A DNA stretch of 64,000 nucleotides from an uncultured Chitinophaga sp. (GCF_902168175.1 NZ_CABHOU010000059.1:62001-126000); one strand, 5' to 3'. Numbered from the stretch's first letter, positions 27,933 through 36,018 are shown. Program-made: numbers and translations. The notes: a model not told the origin generated them from the letters alone.

Positions 27933-28409
27933 GTGATTTACAGGACTATAAGAAAGGAAGACAATGAACGACTGGCCGCTATCATCCGCGCCGGCATCTC
28001 TGAATTCGACGTGCCTAAAGAAGGCACCGCGTTCACCGATCCTACCACCGATGACCTTTATGAACTATTCCTCACGCCCCGCTCCACCTACTGGGTAGCG
28101 GAAGAAGATGGAATTATTTTAGGGGGATGCGGTATTTTTCCCACACCGGGCCTGCCACCTGGTTGTGGCGAACTGGTAAGGTTCTTTCTCGCGGCAGAAG
28201 CGCGTGGTAAAGGCATCGGTTACACATTGATGAAAAAATCGTTCGAGGCAGCTAAAGCATTAGGATACGAAAAGCTCTACATCGAATCGTTCCCGGAAAT
28301 GATGAGGGCGGTATCGATGTACGAGAAAGCGGGTTTCAGGTACCTGGATGCAGCGTTGGGGAACTCGGGGCATTACGCGTGTAATGTTTGGATGTTGAAG
28401 GATTTATAA
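27933..28409 (+). CDS. GNAT family N-acetyltransferase
   Basis: 158 aa from the GTG at 27933. Upstream TTG codons at 27918 and 27927 lie in the terminator/promoter sequence and are less likely. The GNAT fold is shown by the acetyl-CoA loop FLAAEARGKGIGYTLM (R/Q-x-x-G-x-G/A type), followed by the helix SFEAAKALGYEKLYIES and the late strand MYEKAGFRYLD. The acceptor is unknown. It lies alone between the sulfatase and the ATPase-nuclease gene. Confidence 0.85.
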   Translation: MIYRTIRKEDNERLAAIIRAGISEFDVPKEGTAFTDPTTDDLYELFLTPRSTYWVAEEDGIILGGCGIFPTPGLPPGCGELVRFFLAAEARGKGIGYTLMKKSFEAAKALGYEKLYIESFPEMMRAVSMYEKAGFRYLDAALGNSGHYACNVWMLKDL

Positions 28410-28426
28410 AGGCAATTTTAGCGGGC

Positions 28427-28460
28427 AAATAGATTTCGCTATTACTAAATAAATTAGTAA
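28427..28460. repeat. Direct repeat copy and inverted repeat just upstream of the ATPase-nuclease gene
   Basis: AAATAGATTTCGCTA at 28427-28441 recurs, with one T fewer, at 30525-30538 across the stop codon of the gene, so the gene is bracketed by a near-identical 14-15 base direct repeat. Immediately after the first copy lies a 7-bp inverted repeat TTACTAA-N5-TTAGTAA (28442-28460), a possible operator or weak hairpin 31 bp before the start codon. Confidence 0.45.
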
Positions 28461-28490
28461 CTAGCATTAAGTATAAATACAGTTTTTCAA

Positions 28491-30530
28491 ATGAAAGAAA
28501 AAGTTTCAGTTACCGATAGTGGAATACAGTCTTCCGGCTTGCCGAAAGACTACATGGAGGCTGTAGCTGAATATATCTGGAACGGCTTCGACGCTTCTGC
28601 AACAGAAGTTGAGCTTATTTTCGACACTAACGAAATAGGCTCGATTAACAGCATTTCCATTCGTGACAATGGTACAGGTATCGACGCATCCATTCTTTCA
28701 GAAACCTTCGGGAACTTTAACGATTCTATTAAAAGAAATTCATTTCAAAAGTCATCTTCTAATATCAAGGGAAATAAAGGCAGGGGACGGTTTTCTTTCG
28801 TTGCTTTCGGTGGTAAAGCTATCTGGGAAACAACCTATCTTGACGTGCAATCAAACAAATATATAGAGTACGACATCACCATTTCCCGAAATTCGAAGGA
28901 CTTTTATGATCCACAAAATCAAAAAGTTTCTGCGCGCAAGGTTTCGGGTACCACTGTTACCATTATCGATCTATTTGATGTTACTGGCTTTTCCTTTCAA
29001 TGTGAAGAATTTAAAAGCTATTTGGCAAGAGAATTTGGATGGTTCCTTTTGCTAAATCAGGAGAAGGATTACCAGCTCAAGATCAACAATGTCCCTATTG
29101 ACTATTCAGGTATCATCATCGAAAAAGAGGTGCATGTGATGCCAATTAAAGGTGCGGATGGTCAGGATAATATATTCAAAATAACTTTCGTCAGATGGAA
29201 AGAGAAGATAGGCGACAAGTTCTATTTCTACTTCCTCAACTCGCAACAGAAAGAGATTTTCAAAGATCTTACGTCATTCAATAATAATGCGATCGGCTTT
29301 AATCATAGTGTATATGTAGAGTCCCGCTATTTCGACAGATTTAATGCAAATGATGAACAACATTCGCAGAATTTATTTGAAAACAACAGGCAGAACGGCG
29401 TTTTTAAGGCGTTGATGGTTAGTTTGCACAACGTTGTTCGTAACAAGCAGAAAGAGTTCGTGCATGGAGAGGCGGCTATGAGGCTTATTGATACGTACGA
29501 AAAGAACGGGGCAATCCCTCCATTCAAAAACAATAAATACGATCAGGCCCGCAGAATAGATCTCATATCTGTTGTGAAGAGCCTTTACTGCATAGAACCC
29601 AAGATTTTCCAGGGCTTAAATAAGGAGCAGCAAAAGGTTAGCATCGGCTTAATAAATATACTGCTCGATACCGACGAACGGGAAAATATCCTTGAGCTGA
29701 TCGGACAGATTATCAATTTAACATCAACTGACAGGCAGCAATTACTCAACGTGCTAAGGAAAACAACTGTTAGCAAAATAGCAAAAACAGTAAATCTTAT
29801 CGAGAATAGATTTAAAACGATCGAATTACTGAGAGCATTGGTGTTCGATTTGAAAAAATTCACAACGGAGCGCGATCATTTACAGAAAGCGATAGAAGAA
29901 AACTATTGGATTTTCGGAGAACAATATGCATTGGTTTCAGCAAATGAAGGATTTAACAGATTATTGGCCGCATATACTGAATTCCTCCAACAAGGGAATG
30001 CCGGAGGCAAAAAGAAAGTATCATCCAAAGAATCCAATAAACGTCCCGATATTTTTGTAGCCAGGAAAAGAGCCATTGATGATAGTGAAGACAGTCAGTA
30101 TCTTATGGAAGAAAACCTGATTGTGGAGTTAAAACGCCCTGATGTAGTAATTGGAAAAGAACAACTACGGCAAATTGAAGATTACCTTGATATTATTCGC
30201 AACGATCCTTCCTTTAATTCTCAAAAAAGATCCTGGAGGTTTTTCGTTATCGGTAATACTATCGACAATTACGTCCATGACCAATACTTGTCTCAAAAAG
30301 AAAAAGGGAAAAGGTTCCTGGTTAAGTCGGTACAAAATTTCGAAATCTATGCTTATACCTGGGATGATATATTCATGATGTTTGACTTGCGTCATAAGTT
30401 CCTTGTTGACAATCTGGAGTTTGATAAAAATGTAATAAAAAAAGAATTGATTGAAAAAGGAATTGATCTTTTTGGCGATTCTAAAGAAGCTGTAAATACT
30501 ATTATACATGAATTAGTGAACGTAAAATAG
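28491..30530 (+). CDS. GHKL-type ATPase fused to a C-terminal PD-(D/E)XK (Shedu/DUF4263-like) nuclease domain
   Basis: 679 aa, cytosolic. N-terminal Hsp90/MutL/MORC-like ATPase: N-box EYIWNGFDA at 27-35 (Glu27, Asn31, Asp34), G1 box IRDNGTGID at 57-65, G2 glycine loop KGNKGRGRF at 93-101, and SGTTVTI near 152-158. A middle region (about 190-330) would be the transducer. The C-terminal part starts ENYWIFGEQY at 470-479 and shows RPD at 518-520, IVELKRP with Glu546 and Lys548, and QIEDY with Gln561/Tyr565: a PD...ExK nuclease with a QxxxY motif. GHKL-nuclease fusions are known near restriction systems. I infer an ATP-gated anti-phage nuclease. The DNA is A/T-richer than its flanks, suggesting transfer. 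Confidence 0.88.
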   Translation: MKEKVSVTDSGIQSSGLPKDYMEAVAEYIWNGFDASATEVELIFDTNEIGSINSISIRDNGTGIDASILSETFGNFNDSIKRNSFQKSSSNIKGNKGRGRFSFVAFGGKAIWETTYLDVQSNKYIEYDITISRNSKDFYDPQNQKVSARKVSGTTVTIIDLFDVTGFSFQCEEFKSYLAREFGWFLLLNQEKDYQLKINNVPIDYSGIIIEKEVHVMPIKGADGQDNIFKITFVRWKEKIGDKFYFYFLNSQQKEIFKDLTSFNNNAIGFNHSVYVESRYFDRFNANDEQHSQNLFENNRQNGVFKALMVSLHNVVRNKQKEFVHGEAAMRLIDTYEKNGAIPPFKNNKYDQARRIDLISVVKSLYCIEPKIFQGLNKEQQKVSIGLINILLDTDERENILELIGQIINLTSTDRQQLLNVLRKTTVSKIAKTVNLIENRFKTIELLRALVFDLKKFTTERDHLQKAIEENYWIFGEQYALVSANEGFNRLLAAYTEFLQQGNAGGKKKVSSKESNKRPDIFVARKRAIDDSEDSQYLMEENLIVELKRPDVVIGKEQLRQIEDYLDIIRNDPSFNSQKRSWRFFVIGNTIDNYVHDQYLSQKEKGKRFLVKSVQNFEIYAYTWDDIFMMFDLRHKFLVDNLEFDKNVIKKELIEKGIDLFGDSKEAVNTIIHELVNVK

Positions 30531-30578
30531 ATTCGCTAACGTACGATCTTATTTAACTGCTCATAAATAAACCCGGCC

Positions 30579-31484
30579 CTAGAAGTCAGCGGCTGTAATA
30601 ACGCCACACTCCTTCCATACATAAGCCTTCTGATACAGCTCCTTCGTACCCTTTGGTACATTCAACGTTACGTCTTTTAACGGCGTTTCATAAAAGGGAT
30701 AGTCTTTAAAATAGCCCAGTTCTTTCCAATCTGCTGGAATGTACAACGGTGTTTCCCATTGTACGGTAATCTGCTTCAGTGAGTAACAGAAATCAAATGC
30801 ATGTTCACCGATCTGCTTTACGGCAGCGGGAATGGTAATGGCTTTTAAGCCGGTTTGCTTAAATGCAGATTCACCGATAACAGTTAATGTAGCAGGTAGT
30901 TTTATGGCCGTAAGTTGATAACATTCCCTAAAACTATTGGCAGGTATCACCGTTAGTGATTCAGGCAGCTTCACTTTACTTAATTGCCGGCACTCATGAA
31001 AAACACCTTCGCCCATCATGTTTACACCCTCAGGAACGATCAATGCAGCTAACGCCGAACATCTGCCAAAAGCGCCATCCCCCAACTCTTTTACAGTAGC
31101 CGGAATGTTTACCTGCAGCAGGCTGTGACATTTATAAAATGCAGCTATACCAATAGAAGTGATCGTATTGGGCAATACTGCCTTCGAAAGCATCTCAAAG
31201 TACTCCGTCTTCTCTGCATCAAAAGCGTTATTCCCGATCGCAGTGACTTTGTAGGTAACATTCTTATATACCACGCTGGATGGTATTGTTACGCCGGCGC
31301 GGTAAAAATCGAAATAATAGCTGGCGGGCTTTGTGAAATAAGCCTTATCACCATAAGTTACTTCTACCGTTTTCGTGTTCGGGATAATGTTGTAGAAGAT
31401 ACCGTTCTGCACAAAATCATGCGCCTGTACCTTTCCTATAACAAACAATATAACCCCAAGAAGGGTTGCCATTCTTTTTATCAT
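30579..31484 (-). CDS. BspA-type leucine-rich-repeat (LRR_5) secreted protein
   Basis: 301 aa with a signal peptide (ATLLGVILFVIGKVQA). From about residue 75 to 230 there are repeated units of the form LPxTxxxIGxxAFxxCxxLxxVxIP (AVLPNTITSIGIAAFYKC, VNIPATVKELGDGAFGRC, IKLPATLTVIGESAF, ITIPAAVKQIGEHAF), the BspA/Treponema LRR_5 pattern. Such proteins bind surfaces or matrix proteins, but the ligand is unknown. There is no Por-type C-terminal sorting domain. It is convergent with the ATPase-nuclease gene (48-bp gap). Confidence 0.88.
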   Translation of the reverse strand: MIKRMATLLGVILFVIGKVQAHDFVQNGIFYNIIPNTKTVEVTYGDKAYFTKPASYYFDFYRAGVTIPSSVVYKNVTYKVTAIGNNAFDAEKTEYFEMLSKAVLPNTITSIGIAAFYKCHSLLQVNIPATVKELGDGAFGRCSALAALIVPEGVNMMGEGVFHECRQLSKVKLPESLTVIPANSFRECYQLTAIKLPATLTVIGESAFKQTGLKAITIPAAVKQIGEHAFDFCYSLKQITVQWETPLYIPADWKELGYFKDYPFYETPLKDVTLNVPKGTKELYQKAYVWKECGVITAADF

Positions 31485-31522
31485 TCGTCAGTTGCTTTAC
31501 GGCAATACTACAATGTTTCAAC

Positions 31523-31560
31523 AAAAAAAAGAAGACCCGGCCATAGTAGCCAGGCCTTCT
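31523..31560 (-). terminator. Intrinsic terminator of the metB-hom operon
   Basis: On the minus strand a 12-bp stem (AGAAGGCCTGGC with its partner, two G-T wobbles) is followed by eight T. It lies 24 bp after the hom stop. Confidence 0.88.
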
Positions 31561-31583
31561 ATATGGTCTGAATTGCATTTACA

Positions 31584-32768
31584 TTATTGTTCCAGCACCA
31601 GCAGGTTCACCTCTTTATTCTTCAGCCACTCCGCATCCTTCAGCTTATCGAGATTGATCACACCCACTACATAACGGAAGGTAGGCGATTCGTATTTCTC
31701 AGAAATGTTATAGAAGGCCGACAGATCAACCTGATCAGGTGTTTTGTAACGCAGGTACACTTTTAACTGTACGTCGTTCGTGAAGATAGGCGCATTGTTC
31801 TGCTTGATCTTTTTGTACTCGTAACGGTAGTTGTACAGCAGTGCAGAAATGTCGCTCAGTACGGCGCTGCCGGTAGCAGTACCACCTGCGCCCTTACCTA
31901 CGAAAAACTGTTTATCGGTGAACGCGCTCTCCAGCAAAATACCATTGTACTCGTTGTATACATCGTACAACAGGTTATGCTCTTTAATGAGATGTGGAAG
32001 CACGTAAGCATGTACATGGCCGTTAGACCTGCGGCAGGAGCCGATCAGCTTCACGGTGGAGTTACGTTGCTTTGCGAACTGGATATCAAAATCGTTCAGG
32101 TGACTGATACCGAAGTTGAACACCTCTTCTGGTTTTACGAACGTACCGAAAGCGTGCAGCAACAGGATCACGATCTTAAATTTAGGATCGTAACCTTCGA
32201 TGTCGAGCGTTGGGTCAGTTTCTGCGAAACCTAAGTCCTGCGCCTGTTGCAGGGCAGTTTCGAAGCTGAGGTTATCTTCAAATATTTTAGTGAGAATGTA
32301 GTTGGTAGACCCGTTACAGATACCTTCCACTGCATTCAGCAGGTCGTTATCGTAGTACTCTTCCAGGTTACGGATGATGGGAATACTTGCGCAGCTGGAA
32401 GCTTCGTACAGGAACGGTGCTTTGTTCTCTACCTGCAACTGGTACAGTGCGGGCAGGTTCTCAGCGATCATACGTTTGCTGGCGCTTACTACGGCTTTAC
32501 CGTTACGGAGCGCTTTGCTTACGATCTCGAAAGCATCTTCCGTATTATTGATCAGTTCAACTACGACGTCAATGGTAGGATCGTCGAGAATTTCGTTTGG
32601 ATCTGTCGTAAAATAACTGGCATCGATCGGGCGCTGTTTGTTAGGGTCCTTGATGCAGATTTTCTTAATACGGGCATTGATACCTTTTGTCCTGTTTAAT
32701 ACTTCGTATAAACCCTGGCCTACACAGCCGAATCCGAAAATACCCAGGTTAATGATCTTCTTTTCCAT
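31584..32768 (-). CDS. hom: Homoserine dehydrogenase
   Basis: 394 aa monofunctional enzyme reducing aspartate semialdehyde to homoserine, precursor of methionine and threonine. The N-terminal NAD(P) loop GFGCVGQGL is at 11-19, ASKRMIAENL follows, and the catalytic stretch GICNGSTNYILTKI and GFAETDPTLDIEGYD are typical. No aspartokinase domain is fused, unlike ThrA. The last ~70 residues may be a small regulatory-type domain, not a clear ACT. It starts 2 bp after the upstream metB stop, so the two are one transcript under the SAM riboswitch, pointing to methionine supply. Confidence 0.95.
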   Translation of the reverse strand: MEKKIINLGIFGFGCVGQGLYEVLNRTKGINARIKKICIKDPNKQRPIDASYFTTDPNEILDDPTIDVVVELINNTEDAFEIVSKALRNGKAVVSASKRMIAENLPALYQLQVENKAPFLYEASSCASIPIIRNLEEYYDNDLLNAVEGICNGSTNYILTKIFEDNLSFETALQQAQDLGFAETDPTLDIEGYDPKFKIVILLLHAFGTFVKPEEVFNFGISHLNDFDIQFAKQRNSTVKLIGSCRRSNGHVHAYVLPHLIKEHNLLYDVYNEYNGILLESAFTDKQFFVGKGAGGTATGSAVLSDISALLYNYRYEYKKIKQNNAPIFTNDVQLKVYLRYKTPDQVDLSAFYNISEKYESPTFRYVVGVINLDKLKDAEWLKNKEVNLLVLEQ

Positions 32769-32770
32769 AC

Positions 32771-33949
32771 TTATTGTAATACAGTGATTTGTTTACCTAA
32801 TGGTTGGTTTAATTTATCGAGTGCTTGTTTGAGGTCGTTGATCAGGTCTTCCACATCTTCGATACCTACTGACAAACGGATGCAGCTATCCTGCAGACCA
32901 GCCTTGCGGCGGAACTCTTCGGGAATAATGCGGTGCGTCATGGTAACAGGGTGGGCGAGCATACTTTTAACACCGCCGAAGCTTTCCGCCAGTTTAAACA
33001 GTTTGGTACTGTTTACAATGCGGATGGCGTTTTTAATATGATCTTCTTTCAAAGAAAAACTCACGATACCGCCGTAACCTTTTTGTTGTTTACGGGCGAT
33101 GTGGTGGTTTTTGTGCGTGGCCAGGCCCGGATAAAATACTTTATCGATCGCCGGATGTTCGTTGAGCCAGCTCGCAATCGCCATGGCATTGGCGCATTGT
33201 TTTTCCAGTCGCAGTGCCAGTGTTTCTATGCCACGGATGGTAAGCCAGGCTTCGAAAGGACTGAGAATGCTACCGGAAATGTTCTGGTTAAACTTCAGCT
33301 GATCGGCCAGTGGTTTAGAGTTTACAACTACCAGTCCCGCGATTACGTCCGTATGCCCTCCCAGGTATTTGGACGCGCTGTGAATAACGATATCGGCACC
33401 CATTGGTATTGGCTTTTGCAGCAGTGGTGTGGAGAAAGTGTTATCCACTACCAGCAGTATTTCATGCTGCTTGGCAATTTTGCTGATCGATTTGATATCA
33501 GAGATCTTCAACGTTGGGTTGGTAGGCGATTCGAGCCAGATGATCTTAGTTTTGGGCGTAATTTTTTCGAGCACCTTATCGATATCGCTGGTGTCTACGA
33601 AGTTCACTTTAATACCAAAACGTTCGAACATCGAGTGAAAGATCTGGAAGATGCCGCCATAAGTGTCTTCCACCGCCATGATCTCATCACCGGTTTTCAG
33701 CAACTTCAGCACAGCGTCTATAGCCGCCATGCCGCTGGCGAAAGCAAAACCTGCATAACCGTCTTCCAGGCTGCAGATAAGGTCTTCCAGCACCTTACGT
33801 GTGGGGTTGTTGGCGCGCGAAAATTCGAACCCCTTGTTAATACCGGGCGACTCCTGCACGAAGGTGGACGTCTGGTAAATCGGCACTGATATAGCGCCGG
33901 TCAGTTCGTCTACCGGAATGCTGTGAATCAATTGTGTGGATGGTTTCAT
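32771..33949 (-). CDS. metB: Cystathionine gamma-synthase / O-acyl-homoserine thiol-lyase (PLP trans-sulfuration family)
   Basis: 392 aa. The PLP-binding Lys194 sits in IHSASKYLGGH. FEFSRANNPTRKVLE and FASGMAAIDAVL near the N-terminus and GGIVSFSL and HPVTMTHR near the C-terminus are family blocks. The enzyme builds cystathionine (with cysteine) or homocysteine (with sulfide) from an acylated homoserine. The two activities, and cystathionine lyases, are not separable by eye. The SAM riboswitch and the hom partner favour a biosynthetic role in methionine formation. First gene of the operon, 85 bp after the riboswitch terminator. Confidence 0.9.
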   Translation of the reverse strand: MKPSTQLIHSIPVDELTGAISVPIYQTSTFVQESPGINKGFEFSRANNPTRKVLEDLICSLEDGYAGFAFASGMAAIDAVLKLLKTGDEIMAVEDTYGGIFQIFHSMFERFGIKVNFVDTSDIDKVLEKITPKTKIIWLESPTNPTLKISDIKSISKIAKQHEILLVVDNTFSTPLLQKPIPMGADIVIHSASKYLGGHTDVIAGLVVVNSKPLADQLKFNQNISGSILSPFEAWLTIRGIETLALRLEKQCANAMAIASWLNEHPAIDKVFYPGLATHKNHHIARKQQKGYGGIVSFSLKEDHIKNAIRIVNSTKLFKLAESFGGVKSMLAHPVTMTHRIIPEEFRRKAGLQDSCIRLSVGIEDVEDLINDLKQALDKLNQPLGKQITVLQ

Positions 33950-34034
33950 AAACGGCTGAAAAATGATTGGTATGATTTACGAAAACGGTCGTTCTTATGT
34001 AAAAAATATCCAGGTGCGGCGGGAGGTAGGGGCA

Positions 34035-34068
34035 TAAAAAAAGCCCTTCCTTGTGTTGGAAGAGCTTT
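34035..34068 (-). terminator. Riboswitch-controlled terminator upstream of metB
   Basis: Minus strand: AAAGCTCTTCC pairs with GGAAGGGCTTT around a 7-base loop and is followed by seven T. It lies 38 nt after the SAM-I aptamer and 85 nt before metB, the expected position for a transcription-attenuation platform. Confidence 0.88.
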
Positions 34069-34105
34069 ATGCATTTATAGTGCAATAAATTAGAATCTCT
34101 GCCAA

Positions 34106-34214
34106 CTTATCTTTCCCCGGTATAAAAACCAGGGCCGGAATTAGCACCTTTTCCCGTTACCAGGATGGTTGCTAAGGCTTCGCAGGGCCAGTACCCTCTG
34201 CCTTTCTGGATAAG
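34106..34214 (-). promoter_or_regulatory. SAM-I (S-box) riboswitch controlling metB-hom
   Basis: Read on the minus strand the element begins CTTATCC and ends GATAAG, which close the P1 stem. Between them come AGAAAGGCAGAGGGTACTGG, CCCTGCGAAGCCTTAGCAACC, the AACGGGAAAAGGTGC core, TAATTCC and GGGGAAAGATAAG, all in S-box order. With SAM bound, the terminator at 34035-34068 should form and switch off the methionine genes. A consensus promoter sits 23 bp upstream. Confidence 0.95.
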
Positions 34215-34236
34215 TAATTATTTAAGAACTGCGGTG

Positions 34237-34269
34237 CAAAGGTAATGGATGGTGAAGGATATTTCCAAA
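34237..34269 (-). promoter_or_regulatory. Promoter of the SAM riboswitch-metB-hom transcript
   Basis: Minus strand TTTG (34266-34269), 21-bp spacer, TACCTTTG (34237-34244): a full Bacteroidota consensus. The predicted start near 34232 leaves about 18 nt before the aptamer. Confidence 0.7.
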
Positions 34270-34337
34270 TCGTATCGGGTGATTTTCTAAAATCATGAAA
34301 AAAACAGTACCTTTTTGTTATAATGTGATAGTATTTT

Positions 34338-35636
34338 ATGAAAGTGAATGTTAACCCAGTCCTCACCGAGGAACTGCTCCAGTATATCTGGCAGGCAGGC
34401 CTTTTTAACCAGGAGGACCTTACCACCATTACCGGCGAGCCGGTACGCATTCTTAAAACCGGCACACTTAACCGCCATACCGGGCCTGATTTTTCCGGTG
34501 CCCTGATACGCATCGGCAACATTATATGGGCAGGCCACGTGGAACTGCACCTGCAAACTTCCGGCTGGCATAAGCACCGGCATCACCTCGACAAAAACTA
34601 CCAGAACGTAGTGCTGCATGTAGTGTTTGAACAGGATATGGCGGAAGAGCGGCTGCCCAACATGCCCTGCATCGAATTGCAGAACAGGGTCCCGAAAATA
34701 TTGCTGGAACGTTATCACCACCTGATGCGCACTGCCTCGTTCGTGCCCTGCGGCAACATGGCGCAACAGGCGCCTGCCCTTATCTGGCAAGGCTGGAAGG
34801 AGCGGCTTTTGGCGGAGCGCTGGGAACGTAAAGCCGCCGTGTTCCGCGAGTGGCTGCAGCAAACCCGTTACAATTGGGAAGAAGTATGTTTTCGTGCGGT
34901 GGCGCAGGCCCTGGGTATGCCCGTGAATGCTGCCCCCTTCCTGCAACTGGCCGGGAGCCTGCCCCAGCAGGTACTGGCCAGGCACAAACCACAACTGTTC
35001 CAACTGGAAGCATTGTTATTCGGCCAGGCCGGACTGCTGGGCGGCGCCTTACCCGATGCCTATTCGCAAAAGCTGGCGCAGGAGTTTGCATTTCAGCAAC
35101 ACAAATACCAGCTTACACCCATGCCCGTACACCTCTGGAAGTTCCTGCGCATGCGGCCTTCCTCCTTCCCTACCCTGCGCATTGCAACGCTGGCGGCTAT
35201 TATCCATCAAACAAGCCACCTGTTTTCCCGCATCCTCGAAACCAATGATATCACCGAACTGGAAAAGCTGTTTTTCGTGCAGCCTTCGCCGTACTGGCAG
35301 CAGCATTACCGCTTCGGCAAAACCATGGATAAACCTGCGGGCATTGGTACAACCACCATCCGCAATATCATCATCAATACCGTGTGCCCGTTACTGTACC
35401 TTTATGCACAGCACAACGGCATACCACACCTGCACCTGAAAGCACTGCGCTTTATAGAGGCCCTGCCCGCAGAAAACAACCATACTACACGCAGTTGGGA
35501 AGACCTGCACATTGCTATCGAAACAGCCATGGACTCGCAGGCCTTACTTCAACTTAAAACTCACTATTGCGACCACCGTAAGTGCCTCGATTGTGCCATT
35601 GGCGTAAAGTTGTTAAAGATGGGGGACCAGCATTAG
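34338..35636 (+). CDS. DUF2851 family protein
   Basis: 432 aa, no signal peptide. Matches DUF2851, a Bacteroidota family without assigned function. The N-terminal part has TLNRHTGPDFSGALIRIGN, then WAGHVELHLQTSGWHKHRHH: conserved Asp, Glu and His residues spaced much as in PD-(D/E)XK-type nucleases, which is my inference only. The C-terminus carries a compact Cys cluster (THYCDHRKCLDCAIG) that could bind zinc. It faces away from the SAM-riboswitch promoter (122 bp between the aptamer's 5' end and the start) and is monocistronic. A MITE-like element follows at once. Confidence 0.85.
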   Translation: MKVNVNPVLTEELLQYIWQAGLFNQEDLTTITGEPVRILKTGTLNRHTGPDFSGALIRIGNIIWAGHVELHLQTSGWHKHRHHLDKNYQNVVLHVVFEQDMAEERLPNMPCIELQNRVPKILLERYHHLMRTASFVPCGNMAQQAPALIWQGWKERLLAERWERKAAVFREWLQQTRYNWEEVCFRAVAQALGMPVNAAPFLQLAGSLPQQVLARHKPQLFQLEALLFGQAGLLGGALPDAYSQKLAQEFAFQQHKYQLTPMPVHLWKFLRMRPSSFPTLRIATLAAIIHQTSHLFSRILETNDITELEKLFFVQPSPYWQQHYRFGKTMDKPAGIGTTTIRNIIINTVCPLLYLYAQHNGIPHLHLKALRFIEALPAENNHTTRSWEDLHIAIETAMDSQALLQLKTHYCDHRKCLDCAIGVKLLKMGDQH

Positions 35637-35648
35637 GCATCCTTATCA

Positions 35649-36018
35649 GCCCCCGTTGTGTCACTCCCTTCAGCCGCAAACCGCTGACCAGGCGGGTGAA
35701 AATACCATCATTTTCAGTGTATCGACCGTCCGGCTATCCTATATCGATCCTTTATCCATCCTATATCCAAATCTTCTGAAACCCTTTGTGGTAGTGACGG
35801 GTATTATAGGATGGATATAGGATCGATATACCTTCGATAAAGGCATGCCCTATGGTGGCGGGTTTGAACCTAATACTGGAGGAGAAGCACTGGCCCGGGA
35901 ACAAGGCATGATTGTATATTATTAACCTTCCTCTCCTTTTGCCTGGTAAAGACATGCGGGACGACCACGGCCCGCCCGGTACATGTGCTGCCGCTGAAGG
36001 GAGTGACACAACGGGGGC
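35649..36018. mobile_element. MITE-like 370-bp element with 26-bp terminal inverted repeats
   Basis: The 26 bases at 35649-35674 (beginning GCCCCCGTTGTGTCAC) are repeated exactly, inverted, at 35993-36018. Between them there is no credible gene, but there is a second, internal inverted repeat. A third copy of the 26-mer with one mismatch lies at 51742-51767. Terminal inverted repeats with no coding capacity fit a miniature inverted-repeat element or a large intergenic repeat. No target-site duplication is obvious. Confidence 0.55.
35740..35830. repeat. Long internal inverted repeat (26-bp arms, one mismatch)
   Basis: Arm 1 at 35740-35765 (TATATCGATCC followed by TATCCATCCTATA) and arm 2 at 35805-35830 are complementary in 25 of 26 positions, around a 39-base loop. 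It would form a very stable A/T-rich hairpin within the MITE-like element. Confidence 0.8.
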
